A stretch of DNA of 64,000 bases from Deuterostichococcus epilithicus (lineage: Eukaryota > Chlorophyta > Trebouxiophyceae > Prasiolales > Stichococcaceae), in contig JAVTLE010000014.1 of the NCBI GenBank assembly GCA_033439295.1, positions 4,588,001-4,652,000 of the forward strand, read 5' to 3'. Of the stretch, positions 46,492 to 58,100 are shown piece after piece; positions within the stretch are counted from its first letter, which is position 1; the number at the start of each line of letters is the position of its first letter. The translations under genes and the position numbers were made by a program. Under the pieces are notes generated by a model. That model was not told the DNA's origin. It made no database searches and saw only the letters and a program-made list of their open reading frames with translations.

Positions 46492-48033
46492 TTTCTGACA
46501 ACCGCTGCTGCTCGTCGCATACAAGTCAGGTGCAGCCTCTCCTCCCTACGCTCTGTCCCGACGTGCAAGCATGTGCACTCTCGCTCGTCTTTGGGATTAT
46601 CATGTGAACGCCGCGCATGAGGCTCACTGCGTAAAAGCAGTCATCATGCCAGCCCAACGGCAAACTTTCGAACATGCCGAACACCGCACAGGGACGATTA
46701 TGCCCCGTTTGCAGGCGGAGGTTGAGAATTAAGCTGGTCGTCTCATGGGTCATTGCAGGCGCTTGGCGGAAAGAGCCGGTGCAGCCTGAGTGCTGTCACT
46801 AGCGGACAGCCGCGGCACAGCTGCCACACTTGCTGGTGTGGCAACTTCAGCAAAAGCGAGCTACGGGAGCTGCAGCCTACAGAGCCGACCTGGCTGGGTG
46901 CCAGCCACCTGCCGGCCACAAGCCGGCCGCACCAGAAGCACAAATTTGGGGTAGATATATCGGGGTGATTGCTACATCATCTGAGGGCTTGCTTTTCAGC
47001 ATTGTTTCGAGCTGACTGTGCCCAGATGTTACAATAATACTGGTGGCAGGTTTTCGTGCCGCCAGATGTTTCATTACTGATTACACTGATCCGACGGAAT
47101 TGCAGCCTGCGGTGCGGCTTCCCGCAATGCCCGTATCAGCCTGATGGCTGGCGATCTGAAAAAACGTTTGTAGCAGTCAAGTGAACGAGAGAACAGCTGG
47201 ATGCAACTCTTGGAAGGTGTTCCTAGCGCGGTGCCTTCCAAGACAACTTAGGGCGGCGCATTTTGGATTTGATGATGGGATTGATTGGCAGCAATGCTTC
47301 AGCACCCGGGCCATGTTTACGAGCTTCTTCATTTCGATCGCTCCTCGTCTTCTTTTAGGTACTCCAGATGTTACGGGCGTTCGTTTCAGCCAACACACTC
47401 GCTTTTGCACGAGGTGGCTCAAACAGCTAATTCAGGTTTCAACACTGTAACACCGTCCATGGCCATGCCGCAACCGGTGAATCACAACATGGTTAAACCA
47501 AACCGCACGCAATGAGCTGTCGCATTGTTGATTGGTGGGTACATGACCCATTCCCGACCATTGCAATTGTTGCAGATTGGCAGAAGGATGGCAGGCCGCA
47601 CACATTTTACAAGCCAAATGCCTTGCGTCTGACTCTCCCTCTCTCGACCCCACACACTGAGGCAGGTGCGCCAGCAGAACCAGACCTCAAAGTCAAACAG
47701 CCGCCTGGTATGGCGCTGAAGTCGGTTGCAGTCGCTTCCAGGACGCGCCGCTGATGGCAGTCGCAGCATAGCACCCGTCGTCAAAACCCTTGAACTCGTC
47801 AAGATCGCATCGCCGCGGCTCAACACGCCACGCGCCGCTGACGCGGGCGCGCTTCCCACAAAGTGCCGCGCAACAGTCTGCTTGCTGTTTGCAAAGTGGG
47901 AGTTGCTAACCCGCTGCCACCGCAGAAGCCCTGCGGCAGCCAGGGCCGCATGGCTACACTCGCCCGCGCCCGTATAAATCTGACCGGTGGCTGCTGCCGC
48001 CGCACTCCCGCGCGGCGGAAGAGTCACGGCCCC
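46492..48033. other. Convergent intergenic region
   Basis: About 1.5 kb between the stop of the giant gene (plus) and the stop of the FtsH-like gene (minus), so it should hold two 3' UTRs. A minus-strand open frame at 47482-48027 lies directly 3' of the FtsH-like stop and has no protein-like motif; I treat it as UTR. No RNA gene or mobile element was recognised. Confidence 0.4.
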
Positions 48034-51000
48034 CTATGAGGGCCCCAGAGGCGAGGCGCGCATCTGCTGCTGGCTCGACGCCTTCTGGATGAGCCAGTCC
48101 TGCAGGCGGCGGCGCCAGCCCGACACGCCGGGCAGCAACGAGTTGCCGCCACCATTGACGCCATACCTGCAGGAAGCAGGATGGAGGGTCTGGCAGTTGG
48201 TCTCACATGCGCAGCCGGCGCTGCGGTGCCCGAAGGCAGCCCGAAGGCGAACGAGGCACTCACGGCAGAAACTCTTGCGCACTCAGGCACGCTGCAAGCC
48301 ACGACTGCTTTCCAGGCAGCACGGGCGGCTGCTTCCGGAACCGGGCTCACTTGGTGCGCTGCACGCCGTCGATGAGCTCGCTCAGCTCTATGGCGTCCTT
48401 CCCGGCACGCCCCGCCAGCAGCGCAGCCTCATTGACCACATTGGCCAGCTCCGCGCCGGAGAAGCCTGCGGCAGCAGCGGAACCTGATTCGAGGGTCTCG
48501 GGGCTGCAAAATTTCATGGGCGCCCCTGGGCATCTGCGTGCTGCAGCTGCAGGGTGGACGCCGTGTGCAGAGCTGCTGCGTTGTCAGATTGCGGGCCAGC
48601 TGCTGGGAGGGCTGCCCGCAATCTGGCGGCGCCAGCAGCAGTGCGGAGGCCTCGCGGCTAGCCTTTGCGGCAGGTCCGGGACCTGTGACGTGGCGAGCAC
48701 CCTTCCTGCGGCGCTCTCTGGCGTGACATGCGTGCCGGGGCATCCAACGACATGGCACAGGCCGAAGCCGGCAGTGGCAACTGCTTCACGCGGCAGGCAG
48801 TGGGCCTCCGGCAACTCTATGCCGTAAGCCCCGCGGCAACACCCGGTCACCGCCCGGCCAGCCAACAGCGCCAATGCTGGACGTCTGTTCACTGCCATCC
48901 CACGAAGCGACATGTGTCTATACATCATGCTGTCTGCAGGATCTCGAGCTCAGGGGCCGGCGGCGGCTTACCGCGCGTCATGCGGGCTATGTTCTGGCAC
49001 AGCAGCGGCTTGTCGGTTGCCAGCGGCAACGGCGTCCCCCGCAGGTGCACCGCCAGGATGTCCGCCCGCCCCTGCTGGTCCGGCAGCGGCACCACCACCT
49101 GTAAAATACACATTTGCGGAACAGAGATGTGACGAGAAGTCCTTGCTGAAGACGTTTCGCATGTGTGCCACCAGGGTGTCCGCCGGGCCCCCCTGCAGCG
49201 GCGGCGCCACCTGGGAGCACCGGGAGTGGGGGGTCCGACAGGGAGATTCTGACAGGAATAATGCCTTCCTTTAAGCCGCCAGGGTGCCCGCCCGGCCCTG
49301 CTGGTCCGGCAGCGGCATCACCACCCAGGTGGTTGCAAGAAGGAGCGCACTCGAAGGTGGCAGCAGAACTCCGCCTGACCTTCTGCACTGGGTGACTTCT
49401 GTGCACTGGGAAACTTTCAAGACTTACCCGACACGACTGTGTCTGTGTTTTATATTCCTCGCTGTTCTCCGGCGGCGCCAGCCCCAAGACGGATGCGGCA
49501 TGGGGGATGCAGCGGCGCAGTGGATGCTTTCCAAACACGGCGCCCCACTTGCACGGAGAAGGGTTTCGATACTGCCCCCCGCGCGGCCGGAGAGGCGGAA
49601 CTTGGGCGCGTCAGCGACGCAAGGACCACCATACCACCTCGGGCCAGGTGACGGCAGATTGAAGGTGCAGCATTCAGACGCAGACACGCACATGATTCCC
49701 TCGGCATCCCCACTGATCAGCCCATGTCGCAGGGTGGGGCAGCTGCCCCAGGCGCACAGGGCCCAGCGCCTCTGGGGGCTGTCGGAGGCAGTCACAGACA
49801 CACTTTGCACGACCATCATCTGGTGATCGATGGTTCGTGTTTTGGTTGACTGGTGGGAAAACCGGCGCACCCGGCGGGAGAGGCGGCCTGGGCGCGTCAG
49901 CGCTGGGTCCAGCACCTCGGGCCGGTTGGTGGCCGCCAGCAGCAGCACACCGGCGCGGCCCTCGAAGCCGTCCAGCTCTGTGAGCAGCTGGTTCAGCGTC
50001 TGGTCCCGCTCCTCGTTGAGGCCCAGGCCCCGCTTGCCGCCTGTGGTTCGCACAGTCGTGGGAAGGTGAGCGGCCTCCTACATAGTACGACACGCGCGGT
50101 GCACCCGCAGCAGCAGCGGTGGCCTCAGCGGCCTCAGCGCCAGCCAGCTGGGTGTGGGCATCTGGTCCCGCTGCATGTCCAACCCCAGCCCGCGCTTTGC
50201 TGCACGTATTTGCACGGACACAAACGTGAGCGGCCCAAACAGGGCCGGCAATGATGGCGCGCACAGCTGCTACGAGCTTGCGATAAACTGTGGCGGCAAC
50301 ACCATGGTGACGGGTTAGGCTGAGTCTGTGTGTCATGGCTGCAGGCACACACGCGAGCGAGCCTGTCGGCAGTGGCACACCCCATGCCGGATGACCATCG
50401 CACCCGGGCCGGCAATCGGTGACGAGCCCAGCCCGGCACTCGGCCAGCATTGTAGATATTCGTTTCTGAGAGCATCCACCGTGCCAACAGCATTGTCGAC
50501 GCACGTGCACGCAGCTGTGCGCGCTGTTACTGCAGCCGACACCTCGCTGTCGCTCAAACTTCAACATACAGAAAGGAGAGGTAGAGGGAGACACCGACGG
50601 GACCGCACCGACGGCGCCCAGCTCGTCGAGGAACCAACCCCGGCAAATTTTTTTGCAGAAGACGCCACAGCAGGGACGCACCGACGGCGTCCAGCTCGTC
50701 GATGAACACCACGCAGGGCGACTTCTTGCGCGCCTCCGCGAACAGGTCGCGGATGCGCGCCGCGCCGCGGCCGACGAACAGCTCCACAAACTCCGAGGCG
50801 CTGGCAGCGAAGAAGGGGACCCCCGCCTCCCCCGCCACCGCCTTGGCTGCAATCACATAACCAAATTTTGTTGGAGAAGTTTCCAGAGACAATCGCAATC
50901 TATTTTGTGTTGCCTGTCCGTCTGTCCAGATGGACGGACCAACCTGTCAAGCCTGCTCATGCGGCAAAGCTTGCGGCAAAGCTCGGAGGCTCCCAAACCG

Positions 51001-54000
51001 CTGCAGGGAAAGGGGCGCCCCCACCTCGCTCGCTGCCGCCGCGGCTGTGTCACACAGATGGGCAGCGGGGCTCGTGGGGCTGCTCGCCTGCTCCAGGATT
51101 TGCCGGCCGGACTATCAAGCGACTATCAGGCATGGACGGGACGCGCTGCAGCAAGTTCGGATGATGCTGCCTATGGGATACGGAGGGGGGCACTTGTTGT
51201 GATTCACTCGGGCCATACCTCGCGCCGTGCGACCAGCTCAGAAAGCGGTTCCAGAGGTCTCGTCTCAAGCTGTGGCAGGAAGAGGAGGCCCGGATGGGAG
51301 GAGTGCCTTTTGAGTATAGCAAACAGGCCCCGGAGAAGGCTCGTGGGAAAGGCTCCGGAGGCGCACCGAGCAGCGTCTTGCCGGTGCCGGGGGAGCCGCA
51401 CAGCAGCACGCCGCTCGGCATCTTGGCGTTGAGCCGCGCATACCGCTGCGCGTCCTTGAGGCAGGCCACCACCTCCCGCAACTCCTCCTTGGCGTTCTCC
51501 ACGCCCGCGACGTCGCGGAAGGTGATCGCGGGTGCCGCCGGCTTGCCGCCCGTCTTCTTCGCCCTGCTGTGAAGGTCGGACCCAAACAGGTTCAGAGTCG
51601 GGTCCGTCTGGACGCATGCGCGGAGGGTGATTGCGGGCATCGCAGGCTTGCCGCCTGTCTTCTTCGCCCTGCTGTGAATTTAGACCTGACAGTCTTGGAT
51701 GTAAACTCGCGTAAAGATGTCTTCTCCCCCTTGCTGTGAAGGCCGCACTATACGATTTTCAGTTTTGAATTCGTGTCAAGTCGTCTTCTTCGCCCTGCTG
51801 TGGAGGCAGCACTGGACGGTTTCAGGTTTGAACTCGTGCGGAGTCGTGGCGCGCCAGCCTCAGCGTCAAGGCGAAACCCCTGCGGCTCGCCGGCGCTGCC
51901 CTGGGGGCCCACAAGATTCTATGCAGCAGGTCTCTTATGACTGAGTTTTCGACAGATTTGGCAAATGCAAGGAGCTGGTGCAGCGCGGCGGCAGTGCACG
52001 AGCAGCGGGCACCTGGTGTTGGTCTTGCCGTTGAGCGCGCGCCGCATGATGAAGATCAGCGGCGTGAGCGGGATCCACAGCGCCAGCGCGGTTCCCACGA
52101 CGCGCAGCACCGCCCCCGTCACCGTCGCCCGCATGGCGCCAAACTCCACGCCCGCCGCCAGCAGCACGTTCACCAGGCCTGTGCAACAGGATGTCCGGTC
52201 CCGTTCCGTTCTGTTCCGCCTGCCATGACACACCTGTCACGCTTGCCATTGCATGCAGTGGCTCGGGCACAAGAGCCTATGCAGCAAGGTGCCTGCCGGC
52301 CGTCAGCGACGCGCAAGGATATGCCCAGGTCCAGCGAGTCTTGAGAGCGGGCGACCATGGAGGCTGCTTCGCACGAAATATTGCAAAAAATCCACACGCT
52401 AAGGCCAGCAGGCCTACCTGGGTCGTCGATCTTTTTGGCGTAGTACTGCCGCGGCGCCACCGTCGGCTCCGGGGCTGTCGGGGCAGCTGCCCCCTTCTCC
52501 GCCTTGCTGGCTGCGCAGTGCAGCCAGGCTGGGTCAGCGCCACGGCAGCGGCTGCTCAGAAGCGCACGCTGTTACTGCCTCGCTTCCGGCACCAGCGTCC
52601 CCCAGTCTGTGCGGCGCCTTGACAGAGAGCCCCCTCCTCGCAAAAAGGTTTGCTGCCCCGGGGCAGGCCCCAAGCTCGGCGCAGGCACGAGCTGCGCACG
52701 CCTGTGCAGGCCAGCGGCAGGGTGGCTGCCCGCTCGCGGAAACTGCGCCCACCTGGGGCGGCGGGCGGTTGGAGGTCGAAGTACACGCGCTTGGTGGCGT
52801 CGTCAAAGCGCACTGCGCGCACGTTGCCGCCTTTCACCGCGTCCAGGAACTGCGAGTACACCACCTGCGCGGCGCATGAATAAAGAGTAAATTCAAAGAG
52901 ATACAGACCATTCGAGCTCAGACTCTGCTCGTTCAGCGCGCTCAGCACACAGCAGCTGCGCAGGCATCTCGACCGTGCGAGCGGCCGCCCTGCACCGCAG
53001 TGGTGAAGGTGCAAACCCTGCGCCACCATGATGCTGTACGGCGGCAGGTCTCGGTTTGCCAGCGGCCGCACTGAGCGGCCCACGACCGTGTGGCGCCCGG
53101 CGTTCCCCCAACAAACCAGGATGAGAGCTTCTAAAAGCACCGTCGCAGTTCGCTGCCGGTTGCCAGGCGCACGCCTGGCATACAGCACCCGCACGCGCCG
53201 CACGCGCACTGGAACAGCAGCCGAGCTGTGCCAGCGCGGCTTGTGCAAGCGCAGAGGCCGCACGCTATCTCATAGCTCCAAAACACGGAAAAAAACCATA
53301 CTTAATACCATCCCGCACCTCCTGCGGGGCACGCGATGCCGCGTAGCCGCCGGGGCTGGCGGCGCCAAACACGAATGCGGCACCAATGCCCAGCAGCACC
53401 GCCCAGCCCGACAGCTTATTCAGGCGCAGCCGCTGCGGCACCACCTGCGGTCGGCGCGGGACAGCTCGCCACTGAGATCCTGGCCCAGAGTTCGAAGGCT
53501 TGAAAAAGCGTGGTCGGAATTGCTGCATGACAACGCCGCGGCATGCATTTTCAGGGTCGCCCAGGATGAAGGGCTCGTCAGTGTGGCAACACGCGCTGCT
53601 GCGTGTGCCCAGAGCATCTGGCGGTTGCCACCGCAGGAGGGCTGCTGCGAGGCCCCAAAATGGGCAGCTATTGGTCATGGCCTGCACCTTGTACACGAAG
53701 TATGCCGCCTTGACGACCATCTGCAGCAGCTTGCTGAACAGCTTCTCCAGCTGGTTGGGCCGCCGCGAGGAGTCGTCGGGGGGCACCCCCGAGTCTGCTC
53801 GCTCTGCGCATTGGAACAGGATGCACTTTTCACAGCGTGTGACCCCGTGTCGGTGACTTATGCATACGGCCAGACTGTGCACAGCTCCGGAACTGTGGGC
53901 AGCCAGCGCTGGCTGACCTCGACCATCAAGAGGTTACGTGTCGCTATTTGGCATAGAATGTCAAGAATACACCCACCCACGATGACGCTGCTGGCGTCTT

Positions 54001-54250
54001 CAACGCGCGGCGCCGCCCGCTTTATCAGCTTGGAGCCACTGCCATTTCTGCCGCTGCTGGGGCCACTGCTGCCGTGGCTGCCGGGCAAGGCGCTGAGCCG
54101 CAGCCGCAGCACGCGACGGCTGGCCGCATGCTGCGGCCTCAGCTGCCGTTGCGCTGGCCTCGGGAATGCGCGGCCGCCAGCATCCGGCGCTCTGCGGGCT
54201 GGCGCCGCATGTAACGGCGTGTGCGCGCTGCTGCAGGTCTGCGGCATCAT
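48034..54250 (-). CDS. FtsH-like AAA ATPase lacking the M41 protease domain, 595 aa
   Basis: Probable plastid membrane AAA protein, closest by eye to plant FtsH7/FtsH9 or the protease-dead FtsHi proteins. Exons in phase: 53977-54250, 53688-53794, 53319-53444, 52753-52864, 52418-52510, about 52012-52177, 51367-51566, 50682-50846, 49871-50040, 48972-49098, 48351-48465, 48034-48166 (TAG). The N-terminus is Arg/Ser/Pro-rich like a transit peptide. Two membrane segments ([30 protein letters not shown]) flank the FtsH extracellular motif ([20 protein letters not shown]). AAA module: Walker A GSPGTGKT, pore loop [18 protein letters not shown], Walker [12 protein letters not shown], second region [17 protein letters not shown] (then LSRR where FDR is usual). 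After [20 protein letters not shown] only about 65 residues remain, with no HExxH zinc site. The protein may act as an unfoldase or partner subunit (inference). Confidence 0.87.
49177..49331 (-). repeat. Decayed copies of an FtsH exon edge inside its intron
   Basis: The 5' edge of the exon 48972-49098 (plus strand 49058-49101: gcccctgctggtccggcagc) recurs upstream in the intron at about 49281-49331 (gccctgctggtccggcagcg, close match) and about 49177-49221 (poorer match). Spacing is about 110 bp per unit. The copies are not open in the FtsH frame and are read as intronic relics. Confidence 0.75.
49578..50217 (-). repeat. Decayed copies flanking FtsH exon 49871-50040
   Basis: The 3' part of the exon (49870-49935, agaggcggcctgggcgcgtc) has a degraded copy in the downstream intron at about 49578-49650 (agaggcggaacttgggcgcg). 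The 5' part (50000-50055, starting tctggtcccgct) has a degraded copy in the upstream intron at about 50161-50217, also starting tctggtcccgct. So copies lie on both sides of one exon. Confidence 0.65.
50603..50709 (-). repeat. Duplicate of the Walker B exon end in FtsH intron
   Basis: The exon 50682-50846 ends in the codons for FIDELDAVG. Its last ~30 bp (50678-50709: cgcaccgacggcgtccagct) recur in the intron at 50603-50635 (cgcaccgacggcgcccagct), 75 bp away, including the gtgcg donor. Either donor could be tried by the spliceosome, but the second copy is not linked to the frame in a useful way. Confidence 0.8.
51508..51803 (-). repeat. Tandem copies of the first FtsH AAA exon edge
   Basis: The 5' edge of exon 51367-51566 with its acceptor (51508-51574, including gtcttcttcgccctgctgtg) is copied at 51611-51678 at high identity, 104 bp upstream in the transcript. 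Shorter fragments recur at about 51718-51740 and 51780-51803. All are in the intron 5' of the exon. Confidence 0.85.
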
Positions 54251-55148
54251 TGCGGCCGCCCCAGGCCTGCTGCGATGCGGGTTTGGGAGGCTTTGCATAT
54301 GGCGCGCAGGCGGGATGCCGCAGGCATGCCTGCACGCCATGCCGCAGGCAGCCCCCCGGCAGTGTGCGCGTGCCACCAGCTTCTTGTGCCTGTACAACTC
54401 AGATCCCAAACTGCTGAGGAAGCACTGGCCTGGCGTGCCTCACGTGCGGAGGCAGACACGGTGCGGGTCGGGTGTCAAGACCCAAGGCTGACACTGCTGG
54501 GCCGAGCGACCGCGGAAGACACTGGCAAACAAGGCTGTGCGGCAAGCTGGCTCCCCGCTTCAAATCCAGGCAAACGTTAAGTTACTTGCTGTCCCTTTTT
54601 CTGTCTGCGTGCCAGTGCGGAGCTCGCACAAGGCCTTCTAAGGCGCGTATGTCTTTGAATCAGCTTCCGGGAACGCAGTACAGCTGCTGCACGACCTTTT
54701 GCTGACCTCAGAATGCAACTGCACACGGCCTCCGTGGCCTAGCACCGTCCTGTCTAATGCTGACGACCAAGTCTGACGACACGCGCGAGCGGACACGTGC
54801 GAGAGTCTTCGCACGAAGACTTGCGAAGACTCTCGACTTGGTATTGTTCAATTTCAAAACATGCTGCTTAGCTAAACTCAGAGCTGAACCTCCTCCTGTT
54901 TTCAACTTGTCGCCTTCTTCGTCTGCAGGGACGGTTTGTAGCGGCAGGTGGGTTCTGAAAGCCGTTACTGCAGCTCGTTCAGCGCTCGGTGAATTCATCG
55001 CCTTGAGTGTCGACTGAATCCCGGAACCTTGTTCAGACACGCAACCGCATCGAAAGAATTCAGCAATTGATAATAAAACCAGCACCGTAATCGCCTAGGT
55101 CTCGATAACTGCACGCTTGGCCCCAAGCTTAGCGGGCGCCATCATCAG
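54251..55148. promoter_or_regulatory. Divergent region between FtsH-like and NASP genes
   Basis: 898 bp between outward-facing ATGs (54250 minus and 55149 plus), so both promoters should lie here. It contains a strong inverted repeat at 54800-54835. A 125-codon minus-strand frame at 54708-55085 has no recognisable protein character and is not called. Confidence 0.45.
54800..54835. repeat. Inverted repeat with 14-bp perfect arms
   Basis: Arms 54800-54813 (cgagagtcttcgca) and 54822-54835 are perfect reverse complements with an 8-base loop. The loop itself (cgaagact) nearly repeats part of the arms. It lies in the FtsH/NASP divergent region and could be a protein-binding palindrome or an RNA hairpin in a leader. 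Confidence 0.85.
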
Positions 55149-58100
55149 ATGGCGGAGGCAGGAGCGGCTGGCGCCGCAGCTGTCAGCAGCGCCGCTGAGC
55201 CTGACGCGAGGCTCGTCGTCGCAGACCGCCAGTACCAGGAAGGCGTACAAGCTATACGGGTACGGTCTGCCACTTGAAGGTTATGAACATGCGTTGCCTT
55301 GCCGCATGCATACCCGAATTGCCTGGATCGCATGAGGAGTCCTGCGCGGAGCATTCAGACCCATGCACCTTCGTGAGCGCAGGACAACAAGCTGGAGGAA
55401 GCGGTGGAGCTTTTCGGAAGCTGCCTGGAGAAGCGGGTAGAAGTGCACGGTGGTGAGATGACCGCTGTGAACTGGCCGCTACTTCTGCGTGTTGATACAT
55501 GCGCAACAGAATCCTGCGGCAGTTTGGCTACAGCGCGGTGACCTGTGCGGGCTGTCGCTCGCCTGGACGAGCCTTCTGCCTCACAGCAACCCACAGGCTC
55601 TGCACCGGCTGGCAGAGCTCTGACCATGTGGCCCGGTCCCAAGCCCCTGAGAACCTCTTTGTTCCGCAGAATCGCAGACCGGACGGCGGAGTGCGGCCAG
55701 CGCCTACTACCGCTGGCACTGCGCGAATCCACAAGGCGGCCATGCGCCTGTCGCTGAGCTCCGCGCACACATGCTGAGGGCTGCCCTTTGCTCTCCTCCC
55801 GCAGACCAGGCGGCGGAGTGCGGCAGCGCCTACTACCGCTACGGCGCGGCGCTGTTTTACAAGGCGCAGGACGAGGCCGACGTGTTTGGCGACAACCTCC
55901 AGGGCGCCGCTGAGCAGCATGACGCTCAGGTGCCCGAATTTCAGCAAGCAAACTTCGCCTTCGGCCTAGACTTGCTTTCGCGACGGGGGATTGCTAACAG
56001 GGGTGGGCAGTCTCCAGGGCGCCGCAGGGGAGCAGGACGACTTGATGCCTTCGTCTCCCGAAAACACGATTTGGGTTGGTTTGCTTCAACGCCCGGCGTC
56101 CAGCGTTCAACATTGCTCAGCGCCCGGCACTGGATCATCCTCTGTCTGAACACTGTGCGTAACGTCCCATGAGAACGCATGCGCTTGCCAGGCCTAGATG
56201 GCTGTTCGAGAGCAGGAATGTTCTGCTGGGATCAAAGGCGCAGCAGAAGGTCTGCACCCGCCCTGCCTTCCCAGCCCTGGGCGCCGGCCGTGGCCAGCAA
56301 CTCGGGTCGAGCGGAGCGGGATGTGCTCACAAGCTTCCTTGTGCTGAGCCGATCCCGGATCGTGCTGAACAGGCTGACAACAGGGAGCCTGCGCCAGAGG
56401 CGGAGGCCGGCGGTGGCGCCGGCCCGTCAGACGCTTCAGACGCCGGCGCGGGGCCGTCGAGCGGGCGCCCGGCCGGTGCCCGCGCGCCCGCAGCAGAGCA
56501 GGACGACGGTGGCAGCGACGAGGAGGGCGGCGCCGCCGCTGAGAAGGTGACAGTTGTGGCGAGCCAGCATTAGTCTTCAGGTGTTGCAGGTTGATGAACC
56601 GGCAGGAAGCTCGAGGTGCAGTAAGTTGGTGGACCAGCAGGAAGCTTGGGGTGCGTGACGGCGGGTGCCGCCATAACGCCGGGGGCCAGGCCCCGCCAGG
56701 CCGCAGCAGGGCACGAGCGGTGCTTTCAGATGTGGAATGCTTTTTCTCCAGCACTTCACAATTGTGGCTCACAATTGTGGCTCCCTGGCGAGCGCAGGCG
56801 GGCGAGCAGACGGACATGCAGCTGGCGTGGAGCATGCTGGAGGTGGCCAAGCTCATCTTCAGCCGCGACCGCGCCACCAACGCACTGGACTTGGCAGGTG
56901 TGCGCCGCACATCGTCATCAAATTTCGAAGCCTAAGCCACGCATAGCTCTCTCCAGTGCTATGGACCGCCCACCCTGCCATCAGGGTAGGCGATGAACAC
57001 ACGCCTAAGACAGTGACCGCCGCTGCGAGCTGTCGGTCCCTGAAAGCCGCACCGGCCAGAGCCCTCGAAACCTGCCTTGCGCGCACTCCAGCTGCTTGAC
57101 CATCGCACCTTTGACTCGTCCCCTGGTTTTCCCTCAACCCTGGATGCACCCGCAGACGTGCACCTGCTGCTGGGCGACCTGAGCTCCGAGAATGACGCCT
57201 TTGCGGATGCGCTGGCCGACTACCAGACCGCTCTGGAGCTGCTCGGCGGGCCGCTGCCGGAGGTGAGCGCAAGGTCTCTCGACAGCACGCGTGTTGGCAC
57301 ATTTCTATATGCGACTCGCTCACAGGCAACCCGACTTCTCTCGTGAGCTGCGCGGCAGCCCTTGCTGGACGCGCGCCATGCATGCCTTTGATGTTTTCTG
57401 CTCTTCCACAATGACAAATGACATTTGATGTGCGCTTTTTGGCTGCGAAATCAGACTGCTCTAGACTGCTCGCTGGGCGCGCGGCCGCTTTGGCAGACCA
57501 GGTTGACGCGCCACCTGTGCGGTGACTGTGCAGCGGCGCATCCCGGCTCTCCAGCCACTAGCACTCTCGGGCTGCCACCAGGGGGTCCCTGCTCGTCCAT
57601 GCATGAGCCGCAGGTCCGTGCACGAATTTGTAATCCCGACATGCTGCAGGGCAGGAGCGCGCCGGTACGGCGGCTGGCGGAGCTGCACTTTAAGGCCAGC
57701 CTGGCGCTGCAGTTCCAGCACCGCCCCGCGCCAGCGCTGCAGCACACCCAGGCACGACCAGCATCGGCACCGCGTGCGCGGCTGCCTGATGTGGCTGCCG
57801 CCAGTTGCGCTGCAGCATCGCATGCGGCCACAGCCCTTGGTGCGGCCTGTGGGGGTCCTGGCAGGCTCCCACCTGCGTCGCAAAACATCCATCACTGGCT
57901 GGGGCTGCACACAATAGCTGCTGCCAGCTTTGACATTCCGCTGCTGGCTGCAGACGGCCATCGAGCTGTGCAAGCAGCGCCTCGCAGAGCTGGCGGCCCG
58001 GCAGGCGGAAGCCGGAAGCGGCAGCGGCGCAGCTGCAGACGCAAGCGGCGGGGACAAGCCCAACGCGGTGGCGGCCGCAGGCGACGACAAGTTGGACGCA

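Noticed and set aside
47482-48027. 181-codon minus-strand frame downstream of the FtsH-like stop
   Set aside because: No motif, no splice partner and immediate 3' position; more likely the 3' UTR.
54708-55085. 125-codon minus-strand frame in the FtsH/NASP spacer
   Set aside because: No protein-like motif, and it spans the inverted repeat; probably non-coding.
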